Positions 1 to 7,946 of a stretch of 64,000 nucleotides of DNA are shown in pieces. A program made the translations under genes and the position numbers. Source of the DNA: Halobacteriales archaeon QS_3_64_16 (GTDB lineage: Archaea > Halobacteriota > Halobacteria > Halobacteriales > Halococcaceae); contig PXRJ01000015.1 in NCBI GenBank assembly GCA_003021705.1, positions 23,646-87,645 on the forward strand, read 5' to 3'. The notes beneath the pieces were generated by a model. That model was given only the letters and a program-made list of their open reading frames with translations, did not search any database and was not told the origin of the DNA. Position 1 is the stretch's first letter, and the number at the start of each line of letters is the position of its first letter.

Positions 1-1395
1 CTCTCATCGGCCGCCTTCGAACGGGCGCTTTCGGGCACGATCGCCTACTGGCGCGAGTGGGCGCGTCGGTGTACCCATCCCTCCCGGTGTGTCTTCGACA
101 GCCCGCGCTACGATCTGGTGGTCCGCTCGGCACTCACACTCAAACTACTGATCCATCACTCGACCGGCGCGATCGCGGCGGCACCGACGACCTCCCTCCC
201 CGAGGAGCTTGGGGGAGTGCGCAACTGGGATTACCGGTATAGCTGGCTTCGGGACAGTGCCCTTGCTGTCCAGGCGCTCTACCGGCTCGGTAACACCGCC
301 GAGGCGAAGCGATACCTCTCGTGGTGTCTCGGACTGGCCGAGAGCGACCTCGTCGATCTCGACGGACCCCTCTACCGCCCCATCTATGGGCTCCGTGGCG
401 AGACCGAACTCGAGGAGGAGGTACTGGACGGCCTCGAGGGCTATCGCGGGTCGAGCCCGGTTCGGGTTGGCAACGCCGCACGCGAGCAGCGCCAGCTCGA
501 CGTCTACGGCGAACTCGTCCTCGCGGTCCAGGAAACCTCCCGGCATGGCGAGACCCTTTCGGAAGGGACTTGGCCGACCGTCCGCCGGCTGATCGAGTAC
601 GTTCGGATGGTTTGGGACGAACCCGGCAGCGGGATTTGGGAGGTCCGGAGCGAACCGCGACAGTTCGTCTACTCGAAGGTGATGTGCTGGGTCGCGCTCG
701 ATCGCGGGATCGCACTCGCCGAGTCCCAGGGCTTCGACGCCCCGATCGAGGAGTGGCGCGCGTGTCGCGAGGAGATCAGAGCGATCGTCCTTCGAGAGGG
801 GTTCGATCCCTCGATCGGCGAGCAGGGGAGTTTCACCCGTACGTTCGAGGGCAGTGGCGAGGACGCCGACCTCGACGCCACCTCCCTCCTGCTGCCGGTC
901 GTCGGCTTCCTGCCCTTCGAGGATCCACGGGTCCAGGGGACGATCGACGCGGTGCTCGACCGACTGAGGACCGAGGAAGGGCTGGTCTATCGCTACGAGG
1001 CCGACGACGGCGTCGCCGGCGGCGACAATCCATTCCTGCTCTGTTCGTTCTGGCTGGTCGACGCACTCGCCCTGTCGGGCCGGATCGCGGAGGCCGAAGC
1101 CATCTTCGAGTCCGTGGTCGAGTACGCCAGTCCGCTCGGACTGTTCGCCGAGGAAGTCGATCCCGCGACGGGCGAAGCCCGAGGAAACTTCCCCCAGGCG
1201 TTTAGCCACATCGGATTGATCAACTCCGCGCTGTACCTGAGCGAGGCTCGTGAACGGGTCCTCGACACCGAAGCTCTTGACGAGCCCGCTCGTCCCGGCG
1301 AACCCGCCGAACCCGTTGAACCTACCGAAAGCGCCCCGGACCCGATCGGTACCGAAGCGAGCGAGATCGAGGGCGAACCGGGGCAATCGGACTGA
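1..1395 (+). CDS. Glycoside hydrolase family 15 (glucoamylase-like), 5' truncated
   Basis: The reading frame is open from the first base, so the N-terminus lies outside the window; 464 residues are visible. The stretch RNWDYRYSWLRDS is the signature of bacterial/archaeal GH15 glucan or trehalose hydrolases, inverting enzymes that release glucose from alpha-glucans. Further GH15-like segments follow (W-x-x-R-xx-EYV, then an (alpha/alpha)6-barrel pattern of repeated helices up to GNFPQAFSHIGLINSA, where the catalytic-base region normally sits). The last 50 residues are a Pro/Glu-rich acidic tail typical of halophiles. No signal peptide can be judged because the start is missing. The exact substrate (dextrin, trehalose or isomaltose) is not decidable from what is visible. 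Confidence 0.85.
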   Translation, partial: LSSAAFERALSGTIAYWREWARRCTHPSRCVFDSPRYDLVVRSALTLKLLIHHSTGAIAAAPTTSLPEELGGVRNWDYRYSWLRDSALAVQALYRLGNTAEAKRYLSWCLGLAESDLVDLDGPLYRPIYGLRGETELEEEVLDGLEGYRGSSPVRVGNAAREQRQLDVYGELVLAVQETSRHGETLSEGTWPTVRRLIEYVRMVWDEPGSGIWEVRSEPRQFVYSKVMCWVALDRGIALAESQGFDAPIEEWRACREEIRAIVLREGFDPSIGEQGSFTRTFEGSGEDADLDATSLLLPVVGFLPFEDPRVQGTIDAVLDRLRTEEGLVYRYEADDGVAGGDNPFLLCSFWLVDALALSGRIAEAEAIFESVVEYASPLGLFAEEVDPATGEARGNFPQAFSHIGLINSALYLSEARERVLDTEALDEPARPGEPAEPVEPTESAPDPIGTEASEIEGEPGQSD

Positions 1396-1440
1396 CCTTT
1401 CGATCTCGATCCAGCCGTCGAGACTGACTCCCGCTCCCCG

Positions 1441-2730
1441 TTAGCTCTCCGCCGCCTGCCGGGTCGTTCGCTCTTCCCTGCTACGATCTCGAACGCCGAG
1501 TGCGATCACACTGGCGTCGAGCGCCCAGAGTACCCCGATCGCGAGCACCGCGCCCCGGATACCGACCCCTCCGGCGACCGCCCCGCCGAGAAACGGGCCG
1601 ATCGTCCCACCGACCGATCCGGTGGTCTTGTACGCTCCGATCAGCGACCCCTCACCGCCCTCCGGAGCCGACTCGTAGCGAAGTGCGGTCTGTGCCGGTC
1701 CCACGAAGGCGCTCGCAACCCCGCCGAGGGCCATCAACGCGACCGGGAGGATCGGCACCCAGGCGAGAACGAGCCCGATCGTCACGGCGGACCAGATCCC
1801 CTTCCCGAGGATAAGGGTCCGTTTCCGTCCGGCGCCGTCGGCGAGCGTCCCGCCGACGGGGACGAAAACGAGAATACCGACACCGAGCCCGCTCCAGGCG
1901 AGGCTCACGGCTGCCGGACCACCGCCGACAGTCTCCGTGAGTAGGGGCGCGAATAGCGGGCTCAGTGCGGCCGTCCCGATCTGTGCCAGGAGCCCGCTCA
2001 CCAGTAGCGCGCCGACGGTAGTGGTGAGTCGTTCGCGGACGTGATCGGTCGCCGAGCGTGCCGAGGACAGCGAGCCGCCGAAACTCGTCCCACCGAACAC
2101 TGATTCGCCCCTCGGCTCGTGATCACTACGTGGGAGCCAGACGAGAACGACTCCACCCAGCAGCGTGAGACCGCCGAGGACGAGAAACGGCGTCGCCAGT
2201 GTGCCGATCGTCGCGAGCGTCCCACCTAATACCGGCCCGACGGCGATCGAGACCACGCCGGCGGCGTGGTAGGCGGCCATAACGCTGCCGCGGCTCTCCT
2301 CCTCGGAGACGTCTCCCAGGTAGGCAGTGGTCGGAGCGCTTCGCATCGCCATCGCCGCGCCGTCGAGCCCGCGAAAGAGCAGTAGCGTCGTCGGGTCGCC
2401 CGCGAGCCCGACGCCGAGCACCGACAGCCCTCCCAGAATCATGCCAGCGACGATCCAGGGTCTCCTACCAGTTCGATCCGCGAGATAGCCGAAGGGCGTG
2501 CTCAGGAGCGTGCTCACCCCTGTCGGGAGCGTAAAGAGCAGTCCCAGAAAAACCGGACCGGCACCTAACTGCTCGGCGTAGATCGGCAGCAGCGGCACGA
2601 CGACCGATGTCGAGGCTTTATCGAGCAGATTGGCGAGCGCGAGTACCGCGAGCCGTCGGTCGCGCAACTCGCTGAGCGAGCCGTAGTACTCTACGATCGA
2701 TGCGAACAGTCGTTGTGGTCGTCCCTGCAT
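1441..2730 (-). CDS. MFS transporter (multidrug/sugar type)
   Basis: This is a 429-residue protein with about twelve hydrophobic segments. The cytoplasmic loop 2-3 motif of the major facilitator superfamily is present (GYLADRTGRRPW near residue 80), with a weaker repeat in the second half (GGTLADGAGRKRT). A charged loop rich in Ser/Arg sits mid-protein between the two six-helix bundles. Family knowledge says proton-coupled export or uptake of small molecules at the membrane; the substrate cannot be told. The gene converges on the GH15 gene (45 bp apart) and diverges from ncsA. No regulator is adjacent. Confidence 0.85.
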   Translation of the reverse strand: MQGRPQRLFASIVEYYGSLSELRDRRLAVLALANLLDKASTSVVVPLLPIYAEQLGAGPVFLGLLFTLPTGVSTLLSTPFGYLADRTGRRPWIVAGMILGGLSVLGVGLAGDPTTLLLFRGLDGAAMAMRSAPTTAYLGDVSEEESRGSVMAAYHAAGVVSIAVGPVLGGTLATIGTLATPFLVLGGLTLLGGVVLVWLPRSDHEPRGESVFGGTSFGGSLSSARSATDHVRERLTTTVGALLVSGLLAQIGTAALSPLFAPLLTETVGGGPAAVSLAWSGLGVGILVFVPVGGTLADGAGRKRTLILGKGIWSAVTIGLVLAWVPILPVALMALGGVASAFVGPAQTALRYESAPEGGEGSLIGAYKTTGSVGGTIGPFLGGAVAGGVGIRGAVLAIGVLWALDASVIALGVRDRSREERTTRQAAES

Positions 2731-2977
2731 TTCTCATAGCGGGTCAGGTATTCGAAGCGCTGTGGCTCGGCGATCGGAAACGAGCTGATCGAACCTACCG
2801 GGAGCGCCGATGACCCGCGTCGGACGTCCGAAAAGTCCGTCAGACGCCGCGGAATCCGAACTCCATACAACCGACGTTTCCGAGCGCGAACAAAAGGCTT
2901 GCGCCGATTCGAAGGACACTCACTGTCGATTCTGCACTCGCGGTGTGGTCCAGTTCTCCTCCTGCGAGCGAGCCGGA
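2731..2977. other. Intergenic stretch with no recognisable gene
   Basis: This is the upstream region of the divergent MFS gene. I see no coding pattern, tRNA or clear operator here. Together with the repeat element that follows, it makes a 381-bp gap between MFS and ncsA. Confidence 0.5.
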
Positions 2978-3070
2978 GGTGAGTGAGCGGCTTTTTGGTG
3001 CAGATTTTTGGAGGAGAGGTGCCCGCAGCGCGCCGTAGGCGCGCGAGGACACCCGACGACAAAAAGGTCC
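2978..3070 (+). repeat. Interspersed hairpin element, copy A (short, degenerate)
   Basis: This copy holds the landmarks of the element found at three other sites: GTGAGTGAGCG, then CTTTTTGGTG, AGATTTTTG, CCCGCAGCGCG, GCGAGGAC and a terminal CAAAAAGGTC. The variable hairpin insert seen in the long copies is reduced to one base. It lies just before ncsA, so unlike the other copies its AAAAAGGT end faces the 5' side of a gene. Confidence 0.65.
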
Positions 3071-3111
3071 GAGACGAAACCGACAAACCCGCTGCGGGGA
3101 GAGCACGGGTA

Positions 3112-4116
3112 ATGGATTGCGACCGCTGTTCTCGTCCGGCGGTTCACTTCGCGGCGTACTCGGGGACACACCTCTGTGAGACCCACCTGTGTCGCTCCGT
3201 CGAGAAACGGGTGCGTCGTCGGATCCGCTCGGATAACCTGATCGGTCCCGACGCCACCCCCGAAAACCCCGAGACCTGGCTAATCGGCCTCTCGGGCGGG
3301 AAGGACAGCGTCGTTCTCACCCGGATTCTCGACGAGACCTTCGCCGAGGACCCCCGGATCAGACTCGTCTGTCTCACGATCCACGAGGGCATCGAGGGCT
3401 ATCGGGACGCGAGCCTGGACGCCGCAACCGAGCTGGTCGAATCAGTAGGACTCGAACACGAGTCGCTGAGCTACGCCGAGGAGTTCGACCTGGAGATGGA
3501 CGAGGTAGTCGAGGCGAACCCCGAGGGGATGGCTCCCTGTGCGTACTGTGGGGTCTTCCGCCGGGATCTGCTCGAAGCAGGTGCGACCGAGTGCGGCGCC
3601 GACAAACTGCTCACTGGTCACAACCTGGACGACGAGGCCCAGACCGCCTTAATGAACTTCCTCGAGGGCGACATCCGCCAGATCGCGAAACACTTCGACG
3701 CGAGCTTAGGGGGGTTCGATCAGCGTGGTGAGACCGAGGCGTTCGTCCCGCGCGCGAAGCCCCTGCGGGACGTTCCCGAAAAGGAGATCGCGCTGTACGC
3801 CCACCTGCGCGATCTGCCCGTTCACATGGCCGAGTGTCCTCACGCGAGCGAGGCTTACCGTGGCGAGATCCAGGAACTCCTTCTGGATCTCGAGGAGAAC
3901 CACCCCGGGACGCGCCACTCGATACTGGCGGGCTACGAGGAACTCGCCGCCCTCGCGGCCCGCGGGTACCGCGGTGATGACACTGACGAGGCGGCCGGCG
4001 CTGATAGCCAGGAAAACGGCCCCGCTCTCGAGGAGTGTGAGCGCTGTGGCGCGGCGACCACACAGGATCATTGTCGGAAGTGCCAGCTCGTCGCAAGCAT
4101 CCACGCTGCCGACTAA
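3112..4116 (+). CDS. ncsA: tRNA 2-thiolation protein NcsA (PP-loop ATPase)
   Basis: This 334-residue member of the TtcA/Ncs6 family has the ATP-pyrophosphatase loop SGGKDSVVL near residue 60, LTGHNLDDEAQTALMN mid-protein, and zinc-binding Cys pairs at both ends (CDRC and a following Cys/His set at the N-terminus; CERCG...CRKC at the C-terminus). Such enzymes adenylate wobble U34 of Lys/Glu/Gln tRNAs for 2-thiouridine formation; in Haloferax the sulfur carrier is the ubiquitin-like SAMP2. The ATG at 3112 was chosen because MDCDRC begins the zinc finger; an earlier in-frame ATG at 2983 would start inside the repeat element. The gene converges on ftsZ2 across a 232-bp gap. Confidence 0.92.
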   Translation: MDCDRCSRPAVHFAAYSGTHLCETHLCRSVEKRVRRRIRSDNLIGPDATPENPETWLIGLSGGKDSVVLTRILDETFAEDPRIRLVCLTIHEGIEGYRDASLDAATELVESVGLEHESLSYAEEFDLEMDEVVEANPEGMAPCAYCGVFRRDLLEAGATECGADKLLTGHNLDDEAQTALMNFLEGDIRQIAKHFDASLGGFDQRGETEAFVPRAKPLRDVPEKEIALYAHLRDLPVHMAECPHASEAYRGEIQELLLDLEENHPGTRHSILAGYEELAALAARGYRGDDTDEAAGADSQENGPALEECERCGAATTQDHCRKCQLVASIHAAD

Positions 4117-4243
4117 CTCGACGGATCGATGGCGACGGCCGGTCGGGCTTTTCCCTTCCGACTCGCTCACGTCGGGGCCTCGGTTCGCGCTGATCGAGCG
4201 CGTCTCTCTCTGAAAGATGGCGGATCGTGCTCGCCGACGAACA

Positions 4244-4266
4244 TCGCCCGACAGCACGTCGGGCGA
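4244..4266. terminator. Perfect 9-bp stem-loop between convergent ncsA and ftsZ2
   Basis: TCGCCCGAC and GTCGGGCGA form a perfect inverted repeat around the loop AGCAC, between the stop codons of two convergent genes. No T-run follows on either strand, so it is not a classical T-rich archaeal terminator. It could stabilise a 3' end or be incidental. Confidence 0.3.
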
Positions 4267-4348
4267 ACTCAGCCGGATGTTCGGCGGTGGAGAGCCGGTC
4301 GTTCGTCAGTCGAGGGGTGTGCGGGCGAGCGATCGTAGCACGGAGACC

Positions 4349-5548
4349 TCAGCGGACGACGTCGAGGCCGTGATTGCGCTCGCTCTCGGGAAGGCGGCCG
4401 CCATCGCTCTGTGCATTGCTACTACTGCTCCCCTGAGCGTTCCCGGCGCTGGCGTCGCCGAAGCTATAGCCTTCATCGGTGTGCTGGAGGGCTCGTCGGG
4501 ACTGATCAGCCTGGTGCTGGGCGTCGGGACCGAGGATCTGGGCGGACTGGACGCCGGTCATGATCGCCATCACCCGCACTTTACCCTTGTACTCCTCGCG
4601 GATGCGTGCGCCCCAGATGACGTTCGCGTCCGCTTCGAGGCGGCCGGTGATGTCCTGGGCGATGCCTTCTGCTTCCTTGAGAGTGAGGTCCGGACCGCCG
4701 GTGATGTGGACCAATCCTCCAGAAGCACCACCATAATCGACGTCGAGCAGGGGGTGGTTCATCGCGTCCTTGACCACCTCGTCGGTTTTGTTCTTGTCCT
4801 GCGTTTCGCCGACCAGCATGACCGCGACGCCGCCTTGGTTCATGATGGCGGTCATGTCGGCGTAATCCAGGTTGATCAGGGAGGGCTGGGTGATCGTCTC
4901 GGAGATCCCTTTGACCGTCTCGGCGATGATCTGGTCCATCACCGAGAAAGCCTTGCCGATGGGCAGGTTCGGCACGTAGTCCAGTAGTCGATTGTTGTCT
5001 AGCACGATGATCGAGTCGGCCTCGCTACGCAGGCTCTCTAAGCCTTCCTCGGCCCGAACGGTCCGGGCGCGCTCGACGGTAAAGGGCGTCGAGACCATCC
5101 CGACGACGATCGCGCCTTCCTCCTTGGCGATCTTCGCGACAATGGGGGCCGCACCGGTGCCGGTCCCGCCGCCCATCCCCGCGGTGACGAAGACGAGATC
5201 CGCATCGCCCAGAACGTCCTTGACGGTGCCCCGGGCCATCTCGGTCGCGCGCTCGCCCATCTCTGGGTTGCCGCCCGCACCCAGTCCTCCAGTGAGGGAT
5301 TTGCCGACGAGCACCCGCGAGTCGGCTTCGATCATCTGAAGGTGCTGCTTGTCAGTGTTGATGGCGACGGTCTCTGCACCCTCGATGCCCATATTATAGA
5401 GGCGATTGACGGTGTTGTTACCAGCGCCGCCACAGCCGACGACGACGATGCGCGGATCACCGAACTCGTCGATATCGGTGTCGGCCTCGTTTCTGGCCTG
5501 TTCCTCGCGTTCTGCGTTCTCGAGGGCGTCCTGTACTATGTCCTGCAT
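4349..5548 (-). CDS. ftsZ2: Cell division protein FtsZ, type II
   Basis: This 399-residue tubulin homologue has the nucleotide-binding [13 protein letters not shown] near residue 38, the tubulin signature [12 protein letters not shown] near 125, and the T7 catalytic loop NLDYADM near 226. It ends in the conserved C-terminal peptide NHGLDVVR typical of the haloarchaeal FtsZ2 clade. FtsZ2 builds the constricting ring at mid-cell together with FtsZ1. The start overlaps nothing but lies only 2 nt after the stop of cdrS, so the two are one operon. An acidic Gln/Ser-rich linker precedes the C-terminal peptide. Confidence 0.95.
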   Translation of the reverse strand: MQDIVQDALENAEREEQARNEADTDIDEFGDPRIVVVGCGGAGNNTVNRLYNMGIEGAETVAINTDKQHLQMIEADSRVLVGKSLTGGLGAGGNPEMGERATEMARGTVKDVLGDADLVFVTAGMGGGTGTGAAPIVAKIAKEEGAIVVGMVSTPFTVERARTVRAEEGLESLRSEADSIIVLDNNRLLDYVPNLPIGKAFSVMDQIIAETVKGISETITQPSLINLDYADMTAIMNQGGVAVMLVGETQDKNKTDEVVKDAMNHPLLDVDYGGASGGLVHITGGPDLTLKEAEGIAQDITGRLEADANVIWGARIREEYKGKVRVMAIMTGVQSAQILGPDAQHQADQSRRALQHTDEGYSFGDASAGNAQGSSSSNAQSDGGRLPESERNHGLDVVR

Positions 5549-5550
5549 CG

Positions 5551-5766
5551 TCAGACCTTCGCCCAGCTGCGATCGGTCGAACGACGATCGGTCGAGCGCC
5601 GGTCGGAGGTTCGCTCAGCTCGGTCGGCACGATCGTCTTCCTCGGCGATCATCTCACGGACAGCCGAACGGATTGCCTCGCTTCGATTAGGGTAGGCCCC
5701 GGTCTCGACCATTTGCTCGACGTCCTCGATCTGCTGCTTCGGAATACGTAGTGTCACACGCTCCAT
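5551..5766 (-). CDS. cdrS: Ribbon-helix-helix regulator CdrS
   Basis: This 71-residue protein starts [20 protein letters not shown]. It has the beta-strand (RVTLRIP) and two helices of a ribbon-helix-helix DNA-binding domain ([16 protein letters not shown]) and a charged tail with a twice-repeated [15 protein letters not shown] motif. The ATG at 5766 fits the family N-terminus better than an in-frame start 24 nt upstream. In Halobacterium and Haloferax the short RHH protein directly before ftsZ2 is CdrS, which controls ftsZ2 and division; the arrangement here is identical, with a 2-nt gap. The assignment rests on this synteny and the domain. Confidence 0.88.
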   Translation of the reverse strand: MERVTLRIPKQQIEDVEQMVETGAYPNRSEAIRSAVREMIAEEDDRADRAERTSDRRSTDRRSTDRSWAKV

Positions 5767-5813
5767 GATTTGTATGTCCCCTTTGAGCAAGACGGTGAGC
5801 GGGTCGTGTGCTC

Positions 5814-5943
5814 GTCTGTCTTACAGACGGAAACCGCCACACGGCGGCCCGTTCCGGTTCGATCCGGTCTGCTGTAAGACGGCCGTCTTACGCAGTCGTA
5901 TGCTCTGACTGAATCATAATAAAAGCTTTGACTACCGTAAGAC
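5814..5943 (-). promoter_or_regulatory. cdrS-ftsZ2 promoter with GTAAGAC palindromes
   Basis: A TATA-like stretch (TTTTATTATG, minus strand, about 5924-5915) predicts initiation near 5890. Straddling that point is a perfect 18-bp palindrome, GTAAGACGGCCGTCTTAC (5874-5891). A third half-site GTAAGAC lies upstream of the TATA box (5937-5943), and a symmetric GTCTGTCTTACAGAC lies downstream in the leader (5814-5828). Placement over the start site and upstream of TATA suits repression or autoregulation by CdrL and/or CdrS, both RHH proteins that bind short inverted repeats. The binding assignment is inference. Confidence 0.6.
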
Positions 5944-5998
5944 GGAACGCATACGGACAGTTTACGCCCGGCAAACGCCATTTCGTGGCCGTGCGGGG

Positions 5999-6538
5999 CT
6001 ATTCGAGTACGTCCGCAGCGGGCGTTCGGGCACCGCATGCAGGACAGAACGCCCAATCTGATCGGAGTTCCTCGCCGCATTCACAGAACGCTTTACTCGT
6101 GTTTTCGCCGCAATTAGGGCAGTAAACGTGCTCTGCGTCGATGGTTTCGCCACACTGTCCACACGTCTTACGTTCCGCGTCCGACGCGTCCGCGGGCTCC
6201 TCGCGGCCCGTCTTACGCGTTGTTTCTTCTTCGTTGGACACCTCCACTGAGTCGGCCGCTACGCCTTCGAGCGTGATGTTTACGTTGACGTCGGAGCCCT
6301 GCGCGGGCGCAAACGCGTTCGACAGTCGATCGGCGACGAGGGTATCGATACGTTCGACGAGGAGGTCGTCAAGGCTCGAATCACCTTCCAAGGGCTGTTT
6401 ACGGCCGGTTTGCGACCGACCTGCGCTACCTTCGACGTACTCGCGCAGCGCCTTCCGCATGACCTCGCTCTTCGAGCCGTCGAACTCGTCCAGTCGATGG
6501 ACGAGATCGTCGTCGGCCCGGAACGTTATCTTGCTCAA
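5999..6538 (-). CDS. cdrL: RHH and zinc-ribbon regulator CdrL
   Basis: This 179-residue protein opens with an RHH domain (SKITFRADDDLVHRLDEF...SKSEVMRKALREYV), then a linker predicted helical, and ends with two zinc ribbons (CGQC...CPNCG and CECG...CPACGA). The start is a TTG at 6538: the RHH strand begins immediately after it, and a TATA-like ATACATATCC lies about 30 nt upstream, which suits a leaderless transcript. A long RHH protein with zinc ribbons upstream of cdrS-ftsZ2 is CdrL in haloarchaea, reported to bind the cdrS-ftsZ2 promoter. Two further TCTTACG motifs fall inside its own coding sequence near 6170 and 6214. Confidence 0.82.
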   Translation of the reverse strand: MSKITFRADDDLVHRLDEFDGSKSEVMRKALREYVEGSAGRSQTGRKQPLEGDSSLDDLLVERIDTLVADRLSNAFAPAQGSDVNVNITLEGVAADSVEVSNEEETTRKTGREEPADASDAERKTCGQCGETIDAEHVYCPNCGENTSKAFCECGEELRSDWAFCPACGARTPAADVLE

Positions 6539-6541
6539 CGG

Positions 6542-6645
6542 TGTCCGACGGGTCGTCTCCCAGGGATATGTATCTTCCGCGCCGGCTGACGGGCGTCTGA
6601 CGGCCGCTGTCCGACGTACGATTCGTGTCGGCGGGCGTGTCCGAC
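6542..6645. promoter_or_regulatory. Three TGTCCGAC direct repeats upstream of cdrL
   Basis: TGTCCGAC occurs at 6542-6549, 6608-6615 and 6638-6645, i.e. from just before the TTG start of cdrL out to 107 nt upstream, in the same orientation. It is absent from the cdrS promoter. Its spacing around the presumed core promoter suggests a binding site, but no regulator can be named. Confidence 0.35.
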
Positions 6646-6714
6646 GGTCCACCCCTCGATGCTCGTCGATCGAAGGAAACGGTTAAGTCCGGCGACGGCC
6701 CTACTCGTAAGTGT

Positions 6715-6788
6715 CCGCGCTTAGCTCAGCCTGGCAGAGCAGCCGACTGTAGATCGGCTTGTCCCCCGTTCAATTCGGGGAGTGCGGA
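6715..6788 (+). tRNA. tRNA-Tyr (GUA)
   Basis: The 74-nt cloverleaf has acceptor CCGCGCT paired with AGTGCGG and discriminator A; the first pair is C1-G72, the archaeal/eukaryal tyrosine identity pair. The D arm is GCTC/GAGC, the anticodon stem GCCGA/TCGGC with loop CTGTAGA (anticodon GTA), and the T stem CCCCG/CGGGG with loop TTCAATT. There is no intron and no encoded CCA. Its 3' third is duplicated 139 bp downstream. Confidence 0.95.
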
Positions 6789-6796
6789 CCTCTCGT
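6768..6796 (+). repeat. Direct repeat (att-like), left copy at the 3' end of tRNA-Tyr
   Basis: This 29-bp sequence runs from the last base of the 5' T-stem strand through the tRNA end and 8 bases beyond (CCTCTCGT). It is repeated exactly at 6907-6935. Such tRNA 3'-end duplications are the usual footprint of tyrosine-recombinase integration. Confidence 0.8.
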
Positions 6797-6906
6797 ATCT
6801 GAGTTAGTGAGTGAAACGAACGTAGCGAAGATCGAGAGTCCAATCGAGTCGAATTGAGTACGGGAGTCGCAGCGCGCGAACGGCGTGAGCGTGACCGTCT
6901 TTCGAA

Positions 6907-6935
6907 GTTCAATTCGGGGAGTGCGGACCTCTCGT
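6907..6935 (+). repeat. Direct repeat (att-like), right copy
   Basis: This is an exact 29-bp copy of the tRNA-Tyr 3' end plus 8 flanking bases. The 110 bp between the copies holds no integrase or other gene, so any inserted element is gone or has been reduced to a scar. Confidence 0.8.
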
Positions 6936-6998
6936 TTCGACCTGCTTGGCTGTTGGCCTCCCTACGATCGAACGGTGCTACATGTATGTTCCGACCCA

Positions 6999-7841
6999 TC
7001 ACCCTTCGGTGAGGAAGCCTTCGACGTGTTCGGTGTAGGCGTCGGGTCGGTCTTCCATTACCCAGTGACCGGCGTCTTCGAGGCCGACGCACTCACCGCC
7101 GATGTCCTCGATCAGTCGCTCGCCGTCCTCGATCGGCTGTTCGGCGTCCGCCGCGCCCCACAGACAGAGCAACTCGGCATCGATCTCTCCATAGTCGATC
7201 TCAGTCGTGTGATTGGTGTTGGTCGCGACCGCCGCGCGGGCGAACGCTCGCTGGCCCTCCAGCCGGAGCCAGGGTGCCTCGATACCTGCGGTCCACTCGG
7301 GGTCGGGTTCCTCCCGTTCGAGTCCGCCGAGGAACGCCCCGTTTAGTTCGTCTCGAAATTCCTCAGGATTCATCTCCGTCGTCCGTGGCAGCCCGAGATC
7401 CACGATGTAGTCGACCGGCCAGGAGCCATAGCAGGTCGCGTTCGAGCATACCAGCCGGTCGATTCGGCCGTCGGTGTGGGCCCCGTACCGGAGCGCAACG
7501 CCCCCGCCGATGTCGTGGGAAACGACGTGGAACCGGTCGAGCTCGAGCTCCTCGACGAGTCCGGCGAGCACTTGCTCTTGGGCGCGGATCGAACGATCGA
7601 AGCCCTCTCGTCGGTCGCTATTCCCGTAGCCCATCAGGTCCGGCACGATCGTCCGGAACTGGTCTTCCAATCGTGGGGCGACCTGCCGCCAGAGAAACGA
7701 CCAGGTCGGAATCCCGTGGAGGAAAATAACGGGTTCGCCGCTCCCCGCGTCGCGGTAGGCGAGATCGAGTTCGTGACCGTCGACGGCGACGGTCGTTCGC
7801 TCCTGGGCCTCGCTCCAGCGCTCGTGATCCATCGGTCCCAT
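6999..7841 (-). CDS. Alpha/beta hydrolase (haloalkane dehalogenase / epoxide hydrolase-like)
   Basis: This 280-residue alpha/beta-hydrolase has the oxyanion segment HGIPTWSFLWR near residue 45, a nucleophile elbow SHDIGG in which Asp replaces Ser, and the catalytic His in GHWVMEDRP near the C-terminus. An Asp nucleophile is characteristic of haloalkane dehalogenases and epoxide hydrolases, so a dehalogenase-type reaction is possible; the natural substrate is unknown. The ATG at 7841 is used, with a second ATG 9 nt later. Longer in-frame extensions would overlap the divergent M24 gene and are rejected. Confidence 0.82.
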   Translation of the reverse strand: MGPMDHERWSEAQERTTVAVDGHELDLAYRDAGSGEPVIFLHGIPTWSFLWRQVAPRLEDQFRTIVPDLMGYGNSDRREGFDRSIRAQEQVLAGLVEELELDRFHVVSHDIGGGVALRYGAHTDGRIDRLVCSNATCYGSWPVDYIVDLGLPRTTEMNPEEFRDELNGAFLGGLEREEPDPEWTAGIEAPWLRLEGQRAFARAAVATNTNHTTEIDYGEIDAELLCLWGAADAEQPIEDGERLIEDIGGECVGLEDAGHWVMEDRPDAYTEHVEGFLTEG

Positions 7842-7946
7842 CGAGGTCTGGACGGCCCATGAGGGTTCCGCGATGCCCGCCGTCGGACGCCCCCTCGAAG
7901 TACCGAGGGGCGTCCGGTTTTTGTTCCTGGGTCGTCGATCAGGTGC

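Noticed and set aside
145..1386. 413-codon open frame antisense to the GH15 gene
   Set aside because: It is a shadow of the GH15 frame; the plus-strand frame carries the recognisable GH15 signature.
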